From Euclidia mi (Eukaryota; Arthropoda; Insecta; Lepidoptera; Erebidae), in assembly GCA_944739405.2 (NCBI GenBank), contig OX123183.2:88984729-89048728 (forward strand): DNA of 64,000 nucleotides, read 5' to 3'. This document shows, one piece after another, positions 10,561 through 22,262 of the stretch. The position numbers and the translations under genes were made by a program. The notes under the pieces were generated by a model. It saw nothing but the letters and a program-made list of their open reading frames with translations, made no database searches and had not been told where the DNA came from. Position 1 is the first letter of the stretch. Each line of letters opens with the position of its first letter.

Positions 10561-11038
10561 CAACGACATAATTATTTGCAGTGAAAAATAAAAAATCTCT
10601 TCGCTCATGCATACCAACATGGACATCAACGTGGTGAGACGTTACCTGTTGCCAGCCTTGATGTTTATAAAAAAACATAAACAAAGATCGAGAGACGATC
10701 ACCATACAAACTTCTAAAAGGTGACAAGAAATCTTTTATCACTACACTTCGCTTTGTACATTCGATATTTATACATCTACTTCGAAACGCTATTGAGAAA
10801 ATTCTCAATGGATTCCACGACAGTTTAACTTTCTTTGGAATTTCTGACGCAGGTGTTACATTAGCAGAAATGCACCTGGGAGTAGACTCGATAAAGAAAA
10901 TGCACTTGCGCCCTCATGTACTCAGAGCGTGAAAACGGGCTCTTTGCGCAACTAAAGCAACTAATACCTTTACAAATTCTTCAAGCATCTTATAGTGATC
11001 GATATTGGTTAAAGTCATCTCAACATAATATTCTCTTT
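10561..11038. other. No gene recognised
   Basis: AT-rich. A small 8-bp-arm hairpin (ATTGAGAA..TTCTCAAT) near 10790 is the only structure noted. Confidence 0.35.
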
Positions 11039-11048
11039 TTTTTATATT

Positions 11049-11296
11049 TTCTCGTCTTCTTCATCCCCGAAGGGATAGGCAGAGAAGTAATACACACCCA
11101 CACTTCGCCAGTTATGATTCGGTCCCAACATAATAGCAGGCGAGCCTATAGCCATCTATCGCGCACATTATTAAGCGATAATTAAAAAAATTTCAACTTC
11201 GACAAGTCAGAGGTATTACTTGGGGTACCTACCTAGGTATCGAACCCGAGACCATCGTCTCGGTAGTTCGTTACGTACACCACTGGGCTATCGCCG
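11049..11296 (-). mobile_element. tRNA-headed SINE with RTE-like 3' end
   Basis: A 248-bp minus-strand copy bounded by TTTTTATATT at 11039-11048 and 11297-11306. On the plus strand it runs from CATCCCCGAAGGGATAGGCAGAG (3' end) through a diverged body to the tRNA-like head, with the reversed B box ATCGAACCCGAGACC and reversed A box CCACTGGGCTATCGCC. Its head differs from the copy at 5949 more than its 3' end does, as expected if the 3' end is the part read by the mobilising enzyme. Confidence 0.85.
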
Positions 11297-11306
11297 TTTT
11301 TATATT

Positions 11307-12182
11307 CTGTATAATAATTTAGAGAAATTTCTATTCGTGCCCTGAAAGTTTCCGTAGTTGAAATATGAACAGTTAGTTTATATGACTTATACGTGTTTTC
11401 ACCGTGGAGTACTTAATTGATATCAAATTATGTAAGTTTAATATCGTACAGGAATCATTAATATCGATGGAAGAGACGTTTATATCAACCTAAATTTCTT
11501 AATGTTGGAATTTATCGAGTTTTACATGTACACTTTACTGTTAAACTCATTAACAGTTAGTGTACATTAGTTACAGTTATTGTATGTTGTAAAAGTTAAT
11601 TACAATAATATACGTAAATATATACCATTAGTTAAAACAATTGAATACATATATTCAGTGAATATATTATTTTGTTAAACAGTTGAATCTTTTCTTACTT
11701 AAGTTTGACTTAATTACATACATTTCACGATGTATCAAAAAATTTAGCGACTATTCAATTATTTGCCCTCTGTACGCCATCGCAACATGTAATAAAATAT
11801 TAGCCACGAATGCAATTTAAAATATTCTTTACTGTTGCTGTTTGTTTTTTGGGCCTCAAATAATAGGCTGCACGCGTATCGTGATCTTGCCGAATTGTTT
11901 ATTGTTTCATGCAGTATTCTTCGTGTATGCGTGCCCTGCGGGCGGGCAACAGGCGGATCCTTCTGAAAACAGTGCGAATGAAGAATGCTCCCTATATGTA
12001 TGCGGTTTGCGAGCAGTAACAGTCACTCCGCTTAAACTTGAAGAGAAGGTTAAGTGATCTTCATCACTGACGACAGAAGCTGGTCCTCTTCGATTAGTTT
12101 TAAATTGTCTTTTGGGATATACACATACCTTTGTTTTGACTCTCCGATATATTGTTGCAAGTGCTATGATCATGAATGCAAC
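11307..12182. other. No gene recognised
   Basis: AT-rich. The short frames at 11842-12269 overlap on opposite strands and have no protein-like pattern I recognise. The interval ends at the palindrome starting at 12183. Confidence 0.4.
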
Positions 12183-12233
12183 GCCTTTGTTTATGCTGCA
12201 ACTGTCAGTGTCAGTTGCAGCATAAACAAAGGC
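12183..12233. repeat. Perfect 22-bp-arm hairpin palindrome
   Basis: The 22-bp arm at 12183-12204 (beginning GCCTTTGTTTATGC) is repeated exactly as its reverse complement at 12212-12233, with a 7-base loop TCAGTGT. It is not flanked by a target duplication. Perfect arms imply that it arose recently or is an artefact. Confidence 0.85.
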
Positions 12234-12320
12234 CGTATCTGCCGATATAAATATGAAAATTTTAAGCAAACTTTAAATGAATACGAAAGCTTAAATTTAT
12301 AAATACATATGTAATCGTTT

Positions 12321-12690
12321 TTTTCTCTTTTTTTTTTTCATGTACCCGTGTGTCGGAGGGTCGGGTATCACCGAAGCATTCCTCGCTACCCCCGACCGGT
12401 ATTGACCCGCCAGATGGTCCGGCGGGCCTCGAACAAAATCCCCTTGGCGGCGGATGAAGGTGTTGGGCTCCGCCGCCAAAACACCCAGCGGCCGCAGATG
12501 ATAGGGAGGACGGCAACGCAACACCGCATCTCCTCTTCCTCTGCGCCTCCACCGCGACACAACGATGGTGCTCCCTCATTTGGTCGCGGGAGATAGGGCG
12601 TGCGGCAATGCAACACCGACACGCCTCTCCTCCCGCGACCGCGTCCGCCGACCGACCGCGGGTGTCCAAGCCAAGGTTACTGAGCCCCCC
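12321..12690 (-). mobile_element. GC-rich LINE 3' region with poly(A) tail
   Basis: On the minus strand a GC-rich segment runs into a run of A (plus-strand T/C run at 12320-12340), as in a poly(A)-tailed retrotransposon end. It contains the CTCTGCGC..AGAGGAAGAGGAGATGCGGTG block shared with 5275-5340, and a GGACCATCTGGCGGGTCAA segment. Open frames of up to 135 codons on this strand reflect GC bias and have no recognisable domain. The family is likely R1-like, but I have no protein evidence. Confidence 0.5.
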
Positions 12691-13078
12691 CTACCATGAC
12701 AAGGTGGAGATTCCACGGGATATACATATATAATCTAATATTCTTGAATGTCGCATTGTATAAACAAGATATTTATCAGGTTATAAACACAAATATATTT
12801 ATTTTCATATTATTTCAAATATTTATAATGCCTAAAAAATGGGTGTTGTCCACAAGATCAACACATTACACCAACCCTCTTCGTGAATAATGTAGTTTCT
12901 AAAACTAATGTAAATAAATCTTCGTTATTAATTTAGCTGCAGGATCTCAGTCATCTGGTGGCCACGGCCGGTGTAACCCATGCCGAAACGTCGGGACAAA
13001 TATCAGGTATTTAACTTTAAGTTTCAAATAATTACGCGTAATTTCACCGTAGTAGAGACTTGCTGATTTCAGCATAAA
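12691..13078. other. No gene; short dispersed-repeat phrase
   Basis: Around 12955-12995 is CCACGGCCGGTGTAACCCATGCCGAAACGTCG, related to the phrase at 7020-7060, indicating an old unclassified repeat. Otherwise AT-rich and featureless. Confidence 0.35.
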
Positions 13079-13514
13079 CGGGCCGGCTCGGCCGGGGAAG
13101 TACTACCTTCTCACAGAAAATCGACGTAAAGTAACAGTACCTAAACTGTTGCGTTTCGTTCGGTGCGTGAGAGTGCCGAAAGCCCTATCCCCTATTCCTT
13201 CTCCCTCATCCCACGCATCATTCTATCCCTTTACCCAACCCGAAAGGGCGGCAACGCACTTGTGACTCCTGTTACCATGAGGTACTTACGAGCAGACGGA
13301 TCGACTGATGGTAAGCAATTACCGCCGCCCATGGACACAAGCAACACCACTGGAGTTACAAGTGCGTTGCCGCTCTTTGGGTTTTGGAAAACGGATAGGA
13401 CACCAGGGAGCCTACGGCACTCTCACTCAGTAAATGAAGCGCTACAGTTTACGTACTGTTACTTTAAGTCGATTTACTGTGATAGGGTAGTACTTCCCCG
13501 GTCGAGCCGGCCCG
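13079..13514. mobile_element. Foldback MITE with ~100-bp inverted arms
   Basis: A 436-bp element whose ends are inverted copies: CGGGCCGGCTCGGCCGGGGA (from 13079) against the reverse complement of the end at 13514. Similarity continues through GAAGTACTACC, TCACAG.AAATCGAC and AAGTAACAGTAC to GTGAGAGTGCCG. A second, inner inverted pair is GCGGCAACGCACTTGTGACTCC (~13249) and its reverse near 13348-13370. It has no coding capacity and no clear target duplication, so the superfamily is unassigned. A short open frame across it is not a gene. Confidence 0.75.
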
Positions 13515-15024
13515 ATTGATGCTCAAAGCAGCAAGGCTCTACCACCCACAAATTTGGTAAATTAATATCAAATATAACAATTTCAACATCAGAGCGCTTA
13601 CATAAAGGCCCACTGCTTGCTGCTTGCTGCAACGTCTTTAATCTGTTGGGATGTCTTGCCTCAACAGCCTGTAGAACGACGATATTCTCTGAACCACAGT
13701 GATCTTACTTCGTATTCCGCGGGCGTATGCCTAATGTGGCACCGATCCACCCATGCGAAGGAAGTAGGTGTTACCCTGAATGCGTTGCCCACGAAAACAA
13801 AAACCAATAAATCTTTATAAGAACGACTGCTGCCACAAACAATGCCCTCAAATTGGAATGAAAGCACTAAATACCCAGCCCACCAAACTTCGCGGCTGCT
13901 GCGAAAGAAAGCCAGCCTCCAGGTCACAATTTACAGTGATCATATCGCTTCATCGTCTGTGATGTCTGCGAAGGTATCAATGGCGAGATGGGCGCGATTT
14001 TTAGATCAGTCATAGGTCGACTGCGGCTATGAAGCTGCATCTCACTCAATGGTGCATTTGCTTTGTTGCCCTCTTTGCCCATCTACCTGCAGCAAACAAG
14101 ACCTTAAAGTGGCCTTAGGCAAAGCTGAAAAGTCTGAACTATTGATACGATGATGATGATGAAGAAAAATATCAAATACAAATCATTAGACTGATATTTA
14201 AGGGGCTTCACATTTTCTTATCTCATCTTATCTAATCTAGCCCAGTTTTAATATAACTGAACAACATTTATACGATCGCTCAGCAAGTTTCTACCATTAT
14301 AAACCATCTTTATGTGTATTGATCATTGCTGTTTCGCATTTTTCCCTTCAAGCAAGTAAAGGTAAGATATTTTCTGAGAGTTAATAAAAAAGTGGTACTG
14401 CATGATCTACTCTTTTGATCATTATTTACATGATCTACACCCGTATACATGCATAACAAAATTCCAACTGATAACTTTCAGGATCTGTATGAGAAAATCA
14501 CGTTTTCATATTCGATTTCATTGAACTCTTTCGATTCGGATGTGTTCACTTCCTGAACCTCTCCCTCCTGGCTTAGACAAGATAACTGAAATATTAAAAA
14601 TTTATGAACTGTTCCTGGAAATAAACAGACCTTGAATATTTTACAATCACGATTTCATAAATGGTTGCACTTGGGAAAAAACATATCACAAACACGCGTT
14701 TTATGGATTTTATGAAGACGCGTTTTATAGATAAATCATATGTGTGCAGGTGTTTTGGTAGGTTGTTTTCATGGACCGAACATGAATATTTTCGATTATT
14801 TGGGAAAATCACTGAGAAATTTGTAAAAAAAGGTACAAGAAGGAAGCGAATATATTGGCAACATGGAATTCTGTAACTTCATTAAAAGAGTTAATTAAAG
14901 GAGGTTAACGATGCGCTAGTGTGGCAATAGGTACGTTGGATAGTTATTTACTTACCTTTACTTATACATCATATATTATTTATATACATACCTAGGTCAC
15001 TTGATTATGGCAGTTATTAAAAAA
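13515..15024. other. No gene; low-information interval
   Basis: An (ATG)n run at 14148-14162 preceded by CCTTAGGCAAAGCTGAAAAG may be the tail of a decayed RTE-type element. The short frames between 13600 and 14880 have no recognisable pattern. Nothing else was seen. Confidence 0.35.
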
Positions 15025-16220
15025 TCCGGGCAAGTGGGACTCGGACTCGTCCACCCAGGATTCCATTCAAATTGAGAGGTTATGAGGGACCATGTTCTTT
15101 ATTTTGATAAGTGAAAATTCATGCATCGTAAAAAATAAATAAAATGTCTTTTAAAATATACACAATATAACAACCAGATGCTAAAATATTACATAATAAT
15201 GATGGATTTTAAAATACTTTCATTTGATTATAAACGTGTAGGTGACGTCTGTGTTGCCTTGTAAATAATCGGTGGAAAATATCGTTAAAAAGTGTTTAAC
15301 AAAGTCACATTTTAAAGCGATTGGGTTTTTATTTTATATTTTTTTCAGACGACAATCATTATTAACGTAAAATAATGATATTATTTTTAATAATATCAAA
15401 ATGGTAAAGTATGTTGGGTATTTATTTTCATACTCCAGCAATACTTGACTAACTTGTCAATTCTGTTAAGTGTTAGATACCGTCATTAGCTAGCTTTGCG
15501 TCCCAGTACCCGCTTCGAACGATGACTTGTGCTTGAACATGAATGCATTGCATCAATTGTGGTACCAATATTACACAGTGGAGAAGGCATATTCTCAATC
15601 TCGTGGAAGTACGACAAGTAGTGACGTGTACGACAAGTGAATACTTCAATGGATTGCACCGCAAGTGGTATGTATTCGGCATTTCAACAACTTACTCACA
15701 TCTATCATTGTTTACAATGTGTTTCATTTCATTATTCAACTGACTTGCTGCTAAACTTCACAGAATAATGTTTTCTACTTAGTTTACGCTATTGAAAATT
15801 AATATTGTAATTCCAATTGTAAATTGTTCACGCCCAGGCCAAAGTCCCATACATTGTGGTCGGTCTCCTTTCAACCTATTCTTAAGATAATGTTTTTTAC
15901 AATTGATTTACAAATGTGTAGTTTAAATTTTTCTTGAACGTGTATTATGTAACAATGATACTAGTATGCCAAATTCCACAGTTATAGGGCAACGGGAAGT
16001 ACCCAATGAGTTTGGATTCCCTTCAGCGTATCAAAATATGCGTTTTTGCGACATAAACAATCTATGTAATGTCTATGTAGTAATCTTTTTATACGTAAAT
16101 GTATTATGGTATTTTTCACATTTTCAAGGGCCGTAGGCAGATAGACGGACAGACGGACAATATTCGATTCTGACCCTTATAAGCTTTCGTCATTTTTCTT
16201 TTTGGGTACAGAACCCTAAA
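15025..16220. repeat. Possible dispersed lepidopteran repeat, both ends visible
   Basis: The left edge AAAATCCGGGCAAGTGGGACTCGGACTCG and the right edge GACGGACAGACGG ... TTTGGGTACAGAACCCTAAA are phrases I recognise as the two ends of a common lepidopteran non-autonomous repeat. Whether the ~1.1 kb between belongs to the same insertion is uncertain; it is AT-rich and has no protein. No target duplication was found. Confidence 0.35.
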
Positions 16221-16885
16221 GTTGAACAAAATGAATTTCTAATGTTCTGTAAGTACCCGCTTTCATGACTAGACAGTCACGAGTTCATGACTGTCTCGGC
16301 ATTGCACCAAGATTTGCTATGACTACATATACAGGGCACACCATAGTCATTATTTGGTTTTTGTTATTGTCTTCGGAGGAACAAAGATAATCGACGTAAA
16401 AAGCACCGATCGGCACGAAAACAAACGTAAGAATAAATCTAGTTTTGAAACTAACATGTCAGTTAGTCATCAACATCATCATCGTCCTGGTTGGATCCAT
16501 GACCTTTGCTTTGGCGCCCGGAATCTGCAATCGTTACCACCCTAGTGTTACCCTGGTAACATCCAAGGCTTTCGTATATGAGCCCCGAGTCCGCTTGCTA
16601 GTCAAACATATTTCACATAGTATTCGGTTAGTATTACAATATATATTATTACAAAAGAAGCACTGCGGAAATAATATTGTACTTTATAATTTATTGGATA
16701 GGTAAAAATACAATGCACGTTACTAAATAAAATTATAGGTACGATGGAAGTTAAAAATTAATTTATATTGCAAAATGAAAAACAATAAATGCGTTAAATT
16801 ACTTTAAACATTGGTGGAAATTTTGACGTGTGGGTAACGGCTAGATGAAATTATGCCGAGGTGAAATGAGAACACCAAGATGTCT
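16221..16885. other. No gene recognised
   Basis: Two overlapping short frames (16354-16705) have no recognisable domain. A small hairpin (GACAGTCA..TGACTGTC) lies near 16270. No terminal repeats were seen. Confidence 0.35.
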
Positions 16886-16911
16886 ACTTTGTTCACCCAG
16901 GTGAACAAAGT
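16886..16911. repeat. 12-bp-arm perfect hairpin
   Basis: ACTTTGTTCACC and its reverse complement separated by CA, immediately upstream of the RTE remnant. Too short to be meaningful alone, but it belongs to the set of perfect hairpins in this window. Confidence 0.7.
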
Positions 16912-16928
16912 GGAATAAACCATTATTC

Positions 16929-17050
16929 AGGTGGGCTGACGATCTTGTTGGGATCGCGGGTAGCGAATGGATGCGGCTGGCTTAGGATCGGTCCATGTGG
17001 AGAGCCTTGGGGGAGGCCTCTCTCTAGCAGTCGACGTCTTTTGGCTGATA
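16929..17050 (+). pseudogene. RTE-type LINE C-terminal remnant
   Basis: Frame beginning AGG TGG GCT GAC GAT encodes RWADDLVGIAGSEWMRLA, a stop, then DRSMWRALGEASL, a stop, then QSTSFG and a stop. This is the conserved C-terminus of a second type of RTE-like protein (usual pattern RWADDL..GW..AQ.R..W..LGEA..QQW). Two internal stops show that it is dead. The DNA just after it, CTTTTGGCTGATATGATGAGATGA, is a degraded (GAT)n tail. Its 3' end matches the tail of the SINEs at 19320, 23739 and 35002. Confidence 0.8.
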
Positions 17051-17514
17051 TGATGAGATGATATTCAGAACGTCAAAAACTATTACAAAGAAGGAGGTCC
17101 CGATTCATTAATGTATACAAAGGGTATATATAGTTAATTTTGTATAGTCTATTATGTGTATACCTAAAACAATTAGTTTTCGGCAATAATTTAGTGGTGA
17201 TGCAATAAGTTAAGATTATAATTATGCATTCTCCTACCTTAGATATGGCGTGCCATCAGAAAGGCCTTCTTTTTTATTTATGTAAAATTAAAAGCATTTG
17301 CTCTATTTCTAATCTATTATTTGTGTTTGATTGGCATAAGGAGTAATTAAACTTGTGCGTCAGTATCGTTCCATATCATAAACACCACGAGAACTGCTAT
17401 GTAGAATAGGTAGTCCGGTCAACATTCTGATAAGACAATAATTAGGTCTAGTTTGGTATTTTGGTAGTATAGATGGGACAAAAAGTAAAATACAGGTTGT
17501 TAAAAAAAGCACAT
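17051..17514. other. No gene recognised
   Basis: AT-rich interval after the RTE tail; nothing identified. Confidence 0.4.
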
Positions 17515-17593
17515 GTTTGTTTTGCGAATATGGGCACGTAATAAAGGTTGTAACATTTTTGTAGATCCAAACATATTCAGCGTTACGGCGTGA
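17515..17593 (-). mobile_element. 3'-end scrap of the LINE at 61425
   Basis: GTTTGTTTTGCGAATATGGGCACGTAATAAAGGTTG ... CATATTCAGCGTTACGGCGTG is a close match to 61430-61509, in the same orientation, and represents the last ~80 bases of that LINE's 3' untranslated region with its polyadenylation signal on the minus strand. Confidence 0.75.
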
Positions 17594-18507
17594 CTCAGTC
17601 CTTGAGAAATAAAAACAGGAGTGTTGTTTTTAGAGTCACCAAAAAGAAAGTCCAATATCGTTTGGTCTCATTTACCTTACAAGCTACAGCTGTTGTGCTT
17701 ACTCTAAAGCGTGCACCAACGAAGTAGTCAAAAAGCAACAATATACTTTGCTTCGCTTCACGTTCTGAAATAATCAGTTCAGAAAAAACGAGCAAGTTGA
17801 AACAAACTAGTTACGAGTCCAAATTCCTACTTACATGCTGTGTACAAACACTAGAGTGTTCTGAGTGTAAACTCGACGCACATTCAAACCAGAAATCCTC
17901 ACTCATGAAAACGCGACGCCTAGGCCCAAACAAGGAACATACAGCGCGATAAAACTGCCCGATGGACTGTATCGCCGCACCCGCATCACACTTTTTAGGT
18001 CACATTTACCTTACAACTACAAAATGAACCTTAGTACTACATACTCTCATTTTCGTAAACGTTCACCACTAAAAAAATATTAGCACAAACATTTTTCGTA
18101 TAAAACTTAAGTGCGTCACATCTGAGATTTTGATTTCTAAATGTGACGTTACAAAATAATTACTAGAGGACAAATTGCTAAATTTGTTCGCAAAGTTATC
18201 TTTATTACTAAGTTTTGTTTCGCAAGAATATCAAAGTCAATAGGACAAGACGTTTCGTTAATTAGTTATTTTACCAAAAGCTCATTTTGTAAACAAGTAT
18301 TAAATTATATGCTTAAGAAAATCGTTGGGAGTTTTGTATAAAATACTTTGAAACAAAATAAGGTACAGGAATCTACTTAAAAAGGAGGAACTTTGAACAA
18401 AATCGTATATCTTTAATTTTTTTTTTAAAGACAACACTAGGAATCCTAAAAAAAAATTAATAGGAAAAAATCATATCCACAAAAGCAACAGAAAATTTAT
18501 TCAAATA
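17594..18507. other. No gene recognised
   Basis: AT-rich; the short minus-strand frame at its start (17595-17795) has no recognisable content. Confidence 0.4.
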
Positions 18508-18810
18508 CTAGCTGTGCCCGCGACTTCGTTCGCGTAAATGTTGGAATTTAATTAGCATGACATTTATCCCAAGAGTATATAATATTTATAACTTTTATAT
18601 GTATATTATATAAATAATATATATCTTTAGAGAATATCTTTATACACAACATTAACTGTTTTACCACCTTCTCATAGAACATGTAAATTATTTTTACCGC
18701 TCACTCGTGAACATGCCACATATAACTGATCATGTGAAAAACAACATGTTCGGATGTCGATTCCAGCTGTTACAAGTGTCTGTCCCTGCGATTTAGTTAG
18801 AAAAACACAC
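18508..18810 (-). pseudogene. Helitron helicase C-terminal fragment and 3' end
   Basis: Minus strand. At about 18790-18672 the frame reads LTKSQGQTLVTAGIDIR, then CCFSHDQLYVACSRVSGKNNLHVL. This is the last conserved block of the Pif1-like helicase of Helitrons (KSQGQTL, then FSHGQLYVACSRV). Helitrons transpose by rolling-circle replication using a Rep/helicase protein. About 160 bases downstream the strand ends in CGCGAACGAAGTCGCGGGCACAGCTAG, with a GCGA/TCGC hairpin 8 bases before CTAG (18511-18508) and a following T. That is a classic Helitron 3' terminus. Sequence upstream of ~18800 no longer looks like helicase, so the rest of the gene is lost or rearranged. Confidence 0.8.
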
Positions 18811-19319
18811 AGGACTACGAACATCCAACCCTGTCGAAAGTAAGATAGCCCCGTTGAGTAATTCAATAGGTATCTGAATTCAGGCCTCAGTCTCCCGCCC
18901 AAAGATTCCCACGTACGTGACGTGAGGAGTGGGAAATTGGGAATAATGAGACAATGAGACACCTGTATAAGAACAGAACACGAACGAACGAAAGAAATCA
19001 AAGAAACACGATAACATACAACAATCATAAATTCATAAGTAACGTCAAATATACAATCTAAGTAATCCAACGACGACGAAAGCAAATTATCCGAGAACCT
19101 CATCAATCCTCGGAGAATCTTAACACGCTATTCAGAAAATGACGTCATTTGCTCAACCACCACAGCCGTCAATGTGTTCTAGTGTCAAGTTTAGTAATAA
19201 ACGGCATTAAAGTAATGAATACCTATTAAGAAGTCTGTTCAACGATAATACAGTGATATCAAGTTTGCTACTATAAAACTAAAACTTACCTACGTTGTAA
19301 TCTAGACCCCCCGTAATTA

Positions 19320-19558
19320 TCCGTGTGGTGACGGATTAAAAATACGGATTGTCACCACCCCATATCATCCCATGGGTGTCGTAAGAGCCGACAGAGGGAG
19401 CATATTATGCAGAGAACAGCACTGTAAGAGAAGGAAAACTTGATACAAACCCTATACCAACCCGTTTGGCCAGCTTGGTATAGTAGGCCAATTCCTCCTT
19501 TCAAAAGAGAGGCCTAGTCCAGCAGTGGACTTTTAAAGGCTGATGATGATGATGATGA
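19320..19558 (+). mobile_element. SINE with RTE-like (GAT)n tail, left-arm copy
   Basis: Same family as 35002: starts TCCGTGTGGTGACGGATT, contains CATGGGTGTCGTAAGAG, and ends GAGGCCTAGTCCAGCAGTGGAC ... GGCTGATGATGATGATGATGA. The reverse copy in the right arm is at about 23739-23976. Confidence 0.8.
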
Positions 19559-20037
19559 ACAACCCTGATCTAGAACACACCGTTTTTAATCTATGTAAGT
19601 TTTAATCTTGGTTATGTGGTCTACATAATAATATCTGGAAGTAAGAGACGAAATTTAATAGTTACGTCCATTTGGAGAGAAAGGAAAACCGGCGGCCGCA
19701 GCCTCCACAGAGGGCGAACATTTTGACCGTAATCAGGCTAATGGACAAACCCTGTGTCCGATCCGCACAAGAAGTTCTATTCAACTGACACTTGAACAAC
19801 CTTATTTTGTTTATATACACTTACTTAGTACTTTAGTACGGTTGAACGATACTCGACGTCATTAATATACCAGGTTATTAGTCTATGAGTGCTTCGCATT
19901 GTTCTAGAAGTATTTCATTATGGCGTCCTTATCTTTTGACGACTATTTTTATTACGGCCAATGCTATAAGAAACATCCAATAAGATGTCTGTTCTCTATG
20001 CCTATATGTAGCTTTACGTAGACCTATTAACCTATTT

Positions 20038-20138
20038 AAATATTACGTGGGATAAAACACTGGCGAAAAGTGGGCGTTTAGTATGCCTTTGCCTACCCTT
20101 TCGGGGAAACAGGCATGTGTCTATGTATGTATGTATGC
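20038..20138 (+). mobile_element. Truncated SINE 3' end with target duplication
   Basis: The last ~100 bp of the SINE family at 2955 (ACTGGCGAAAAGTGGG ... CCCTTTCGGGGAAACAGGCATG plus a GTAT tail), flanked by ATTAACCTATTT at 20026-20037 and 20139-20150. Both the insertion and its duplications are mirrored in the right arm near 23158-23258. Confidence 0.85.
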
Positions 20139-20976
20139 ATTAACCTATTTTTATTTCAGTGTTTTATTGAAAGAAAACTAGCACAATTTCAAAAGTTAAA
20201 CATCAGTATATTTTCAACAAAAGAATGTATTTAATGTTGACCTTTCATTGTTGTTGGTTAAATTCTTTATGATTAATTACAGGTACAGGTAGGTAACAAG
20301 TTTGAAAGGCCTTGTTGTCGATCCATTTTAACGATAACGAAATAATGGGCTTAAACTACATTTACAAAAAATTATTGGTGCTGAAATCTAATGGTAATAC
20401 CAAATAGTCGGTTTGATAAGAGTTTAGCATGTTTCATAACCTCATTCCTGGTTATATTCCCACATTACCGCTACACGTATAAATCACAGTCCCAACTCTT
20501 TAAAACGAGAGGTACTCATCTATACTATAATAAAACTGTAGAGGTGAAAAAGTCTGTACAGTAAAGATATTTTGGCGAAAATTAGCTAAAAAATCTAGGT
20601 AAAAAGCAATACTTGATATTTTTTAGAATTTATGTCTGTCTGTCTTTCCCTATATTGCTAAAGATCTCTAAAATGGCGAAATTGATTTCAATAAAACTTA
20701 CACTCATGTACAAAGGATCCTCAAACCTATAAAATAGTATATGTTTCATCACAATCGGTTGAGTGGTTTTCGGTGTACAGCTTGACCTCTCCTTTGTACG
20801 TAGTCCCAAACAAAACAGGGATCATCCAAAACTGGTTTTATATGTGGTGCCATCTATGACCGTTGCAAGTTTGTTAGTAAAAGTATAGTTAGTCTAAATA
20901 GGTACCTTCAAAGTGTTTTATGGCTATATAGCGACCGATAGATGTCACTATTATCAAATAATTTTCTAGCAAAATA

Positions 20977-21300
20977 ATTTTTTCTTGCAAAAAAGACAAT
21001 AATAATGTGTCGGGTATCGTTCTGTTATTAAAAAAATAATATAGTATAATATTCGGCACTTTAATAAACAAAAAGTCTCTGTGTCAAAATTTATTACAAT
21101 ATCCACTTAATTTAAACCGTCAATAAAATTTATTTGAAATTATTATGTTTATATAATAGTTATATATATAATCATTTCATTATTATTTATTTAAAATGAT
21201 AAATACAATGACTAGAGATCCTTTTTTCAATAAATTGTCGATTAGTCCATATTATTTTCTATATCGGTCGGTTTATATATGCAAACATAGATGGCGTTGA
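20977..21300. other. Palindrome centre, left unique part
   Basis: AT-rich sequence between the left arm and the LINE remnant; not repeated in the other arm. No gene. Confidence 0.5.
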
Positions 21301-22262
21301 ATAATAATATTATAATAATAGACATTTATTTCAGACATTAGTCCATAGGTTAGCACAATTGTACAATTTACACAAGCCAAAAGAAAATTAAAAAGAACAA
21401 ACACAGAAAAAAAAAACGTTTAAAATTTGTAGGTCAAAGAGAAAAAGCTGCCCACTTATCCAAGGTCAGTGTGCAGACGTATCCAGTGGCGCAGTAGTGG
21501 AGAGTCCCACCTATCCACGAACACGCTGAGCACGCCATTGTGGCTTGAACTGACACGATTTAACAGTGATGGGCATTGCTTTCTTATAATGGCATGAAAA
21601 CCATCTGTGTGAGCTTCCGCAAACATGCTCGACGCGCTACAAAATCGCGGCAGCCCCAATAGCACTCTAAACGCGTTGTTATATTGGACACGTAAGGCGC
21701 TGTACGCTCCCAATGTATAGTTAACCCACAGGCTGCATGTGTACAAGACTTGGCAATAGGATTTAAAAAGTCTTACTTTTACTGGATTAATGCACAGTGT
21801 GCGAACCTGCGGCCCAACATATTACACCAGATAGCTAGCGCCCTACGTGCTCTATGTTCTTACTATTTTTAAGGTCCTCAGAGACCCAGTGGCCCAGATA
21901 CTTGCAATGAGCGACTTTATTAATAGTGCTACCAGCTAAACTAACTGAAGGTACAGCTGTGGTGTAAGTTTTCCACTCGCTTTAAATACTAATAATTCGC
22001 TTTTCTTTGCATTGTATCTGAGCCCATGAGCCTCCGCGTAACACTCACACATTTTCAACAGCTTCCACAAAGCTCCTATCGATGGACTCAGCAGTACCAT
22101 GTCATCTGCGTAGCTTATGTTATTGACACAGACTCCGTCTATGTAGCACCCGACATTGGCACTGCTGAATTCACCGATAAGTTTATTAATGTATAGGTTG
22201 AAGAGCTTAGGCGATGTCAGACCACCTTGCCTCACTCCGTAGTGCAACCTGTATACATCCGA
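21301..22262 (-). pseudogene. Broken non-LTR retrotransposon in palindrome centre
   Basis: Minus-strand remnant of a LINE. Reverse transcriptase motif B (YGVRQGGLTSPKLFNLYINK) and the catalytic box ISYADDMVLL are in the frame at 22247-21936. A C-terminal part (AYSALRVQYNNAFRVLLGLPR) follows at 21746-21456 after frame disruption. The upstream endonuclease and the first part of the polymerase are missing. The 3' end has an AATAAATG signal followed by an ATT-rich repeat tail at ~21300-21325. The clade within the non-LTR elements is not clear to me. It sits entirely in the non-duplicated centre. Confidence 0.8.

Larger units (their letters stand above)
19165..20976 (+). repeat. Left arm of ~5-kb inverted repeat
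   Basis: About 1.81 kb that recurs almost unchanged as the reverse complement at 22320-24130. I noticed about a dozen single-base or one-base indel differences along the whole arm. The outer limit is GCCGTC at 19165; the inner limit is GCAAAATA at 20976. The arm contains two older SINE insertions (19320 and 20038, the latter with its own target duplications), and both appear in the other arm too, so the duplication came after them. No transposase or other gene lies in the arm, and no target duplication is visible outside it. Confidence 0.95.

Noticed and set aside
12262..12669. 135-codon minus-strand frame rich in Arg, Ser and Gly
   Set aside because: Same GC-rich LINE end, directly before a poly(A) tail; no recognisable domain.
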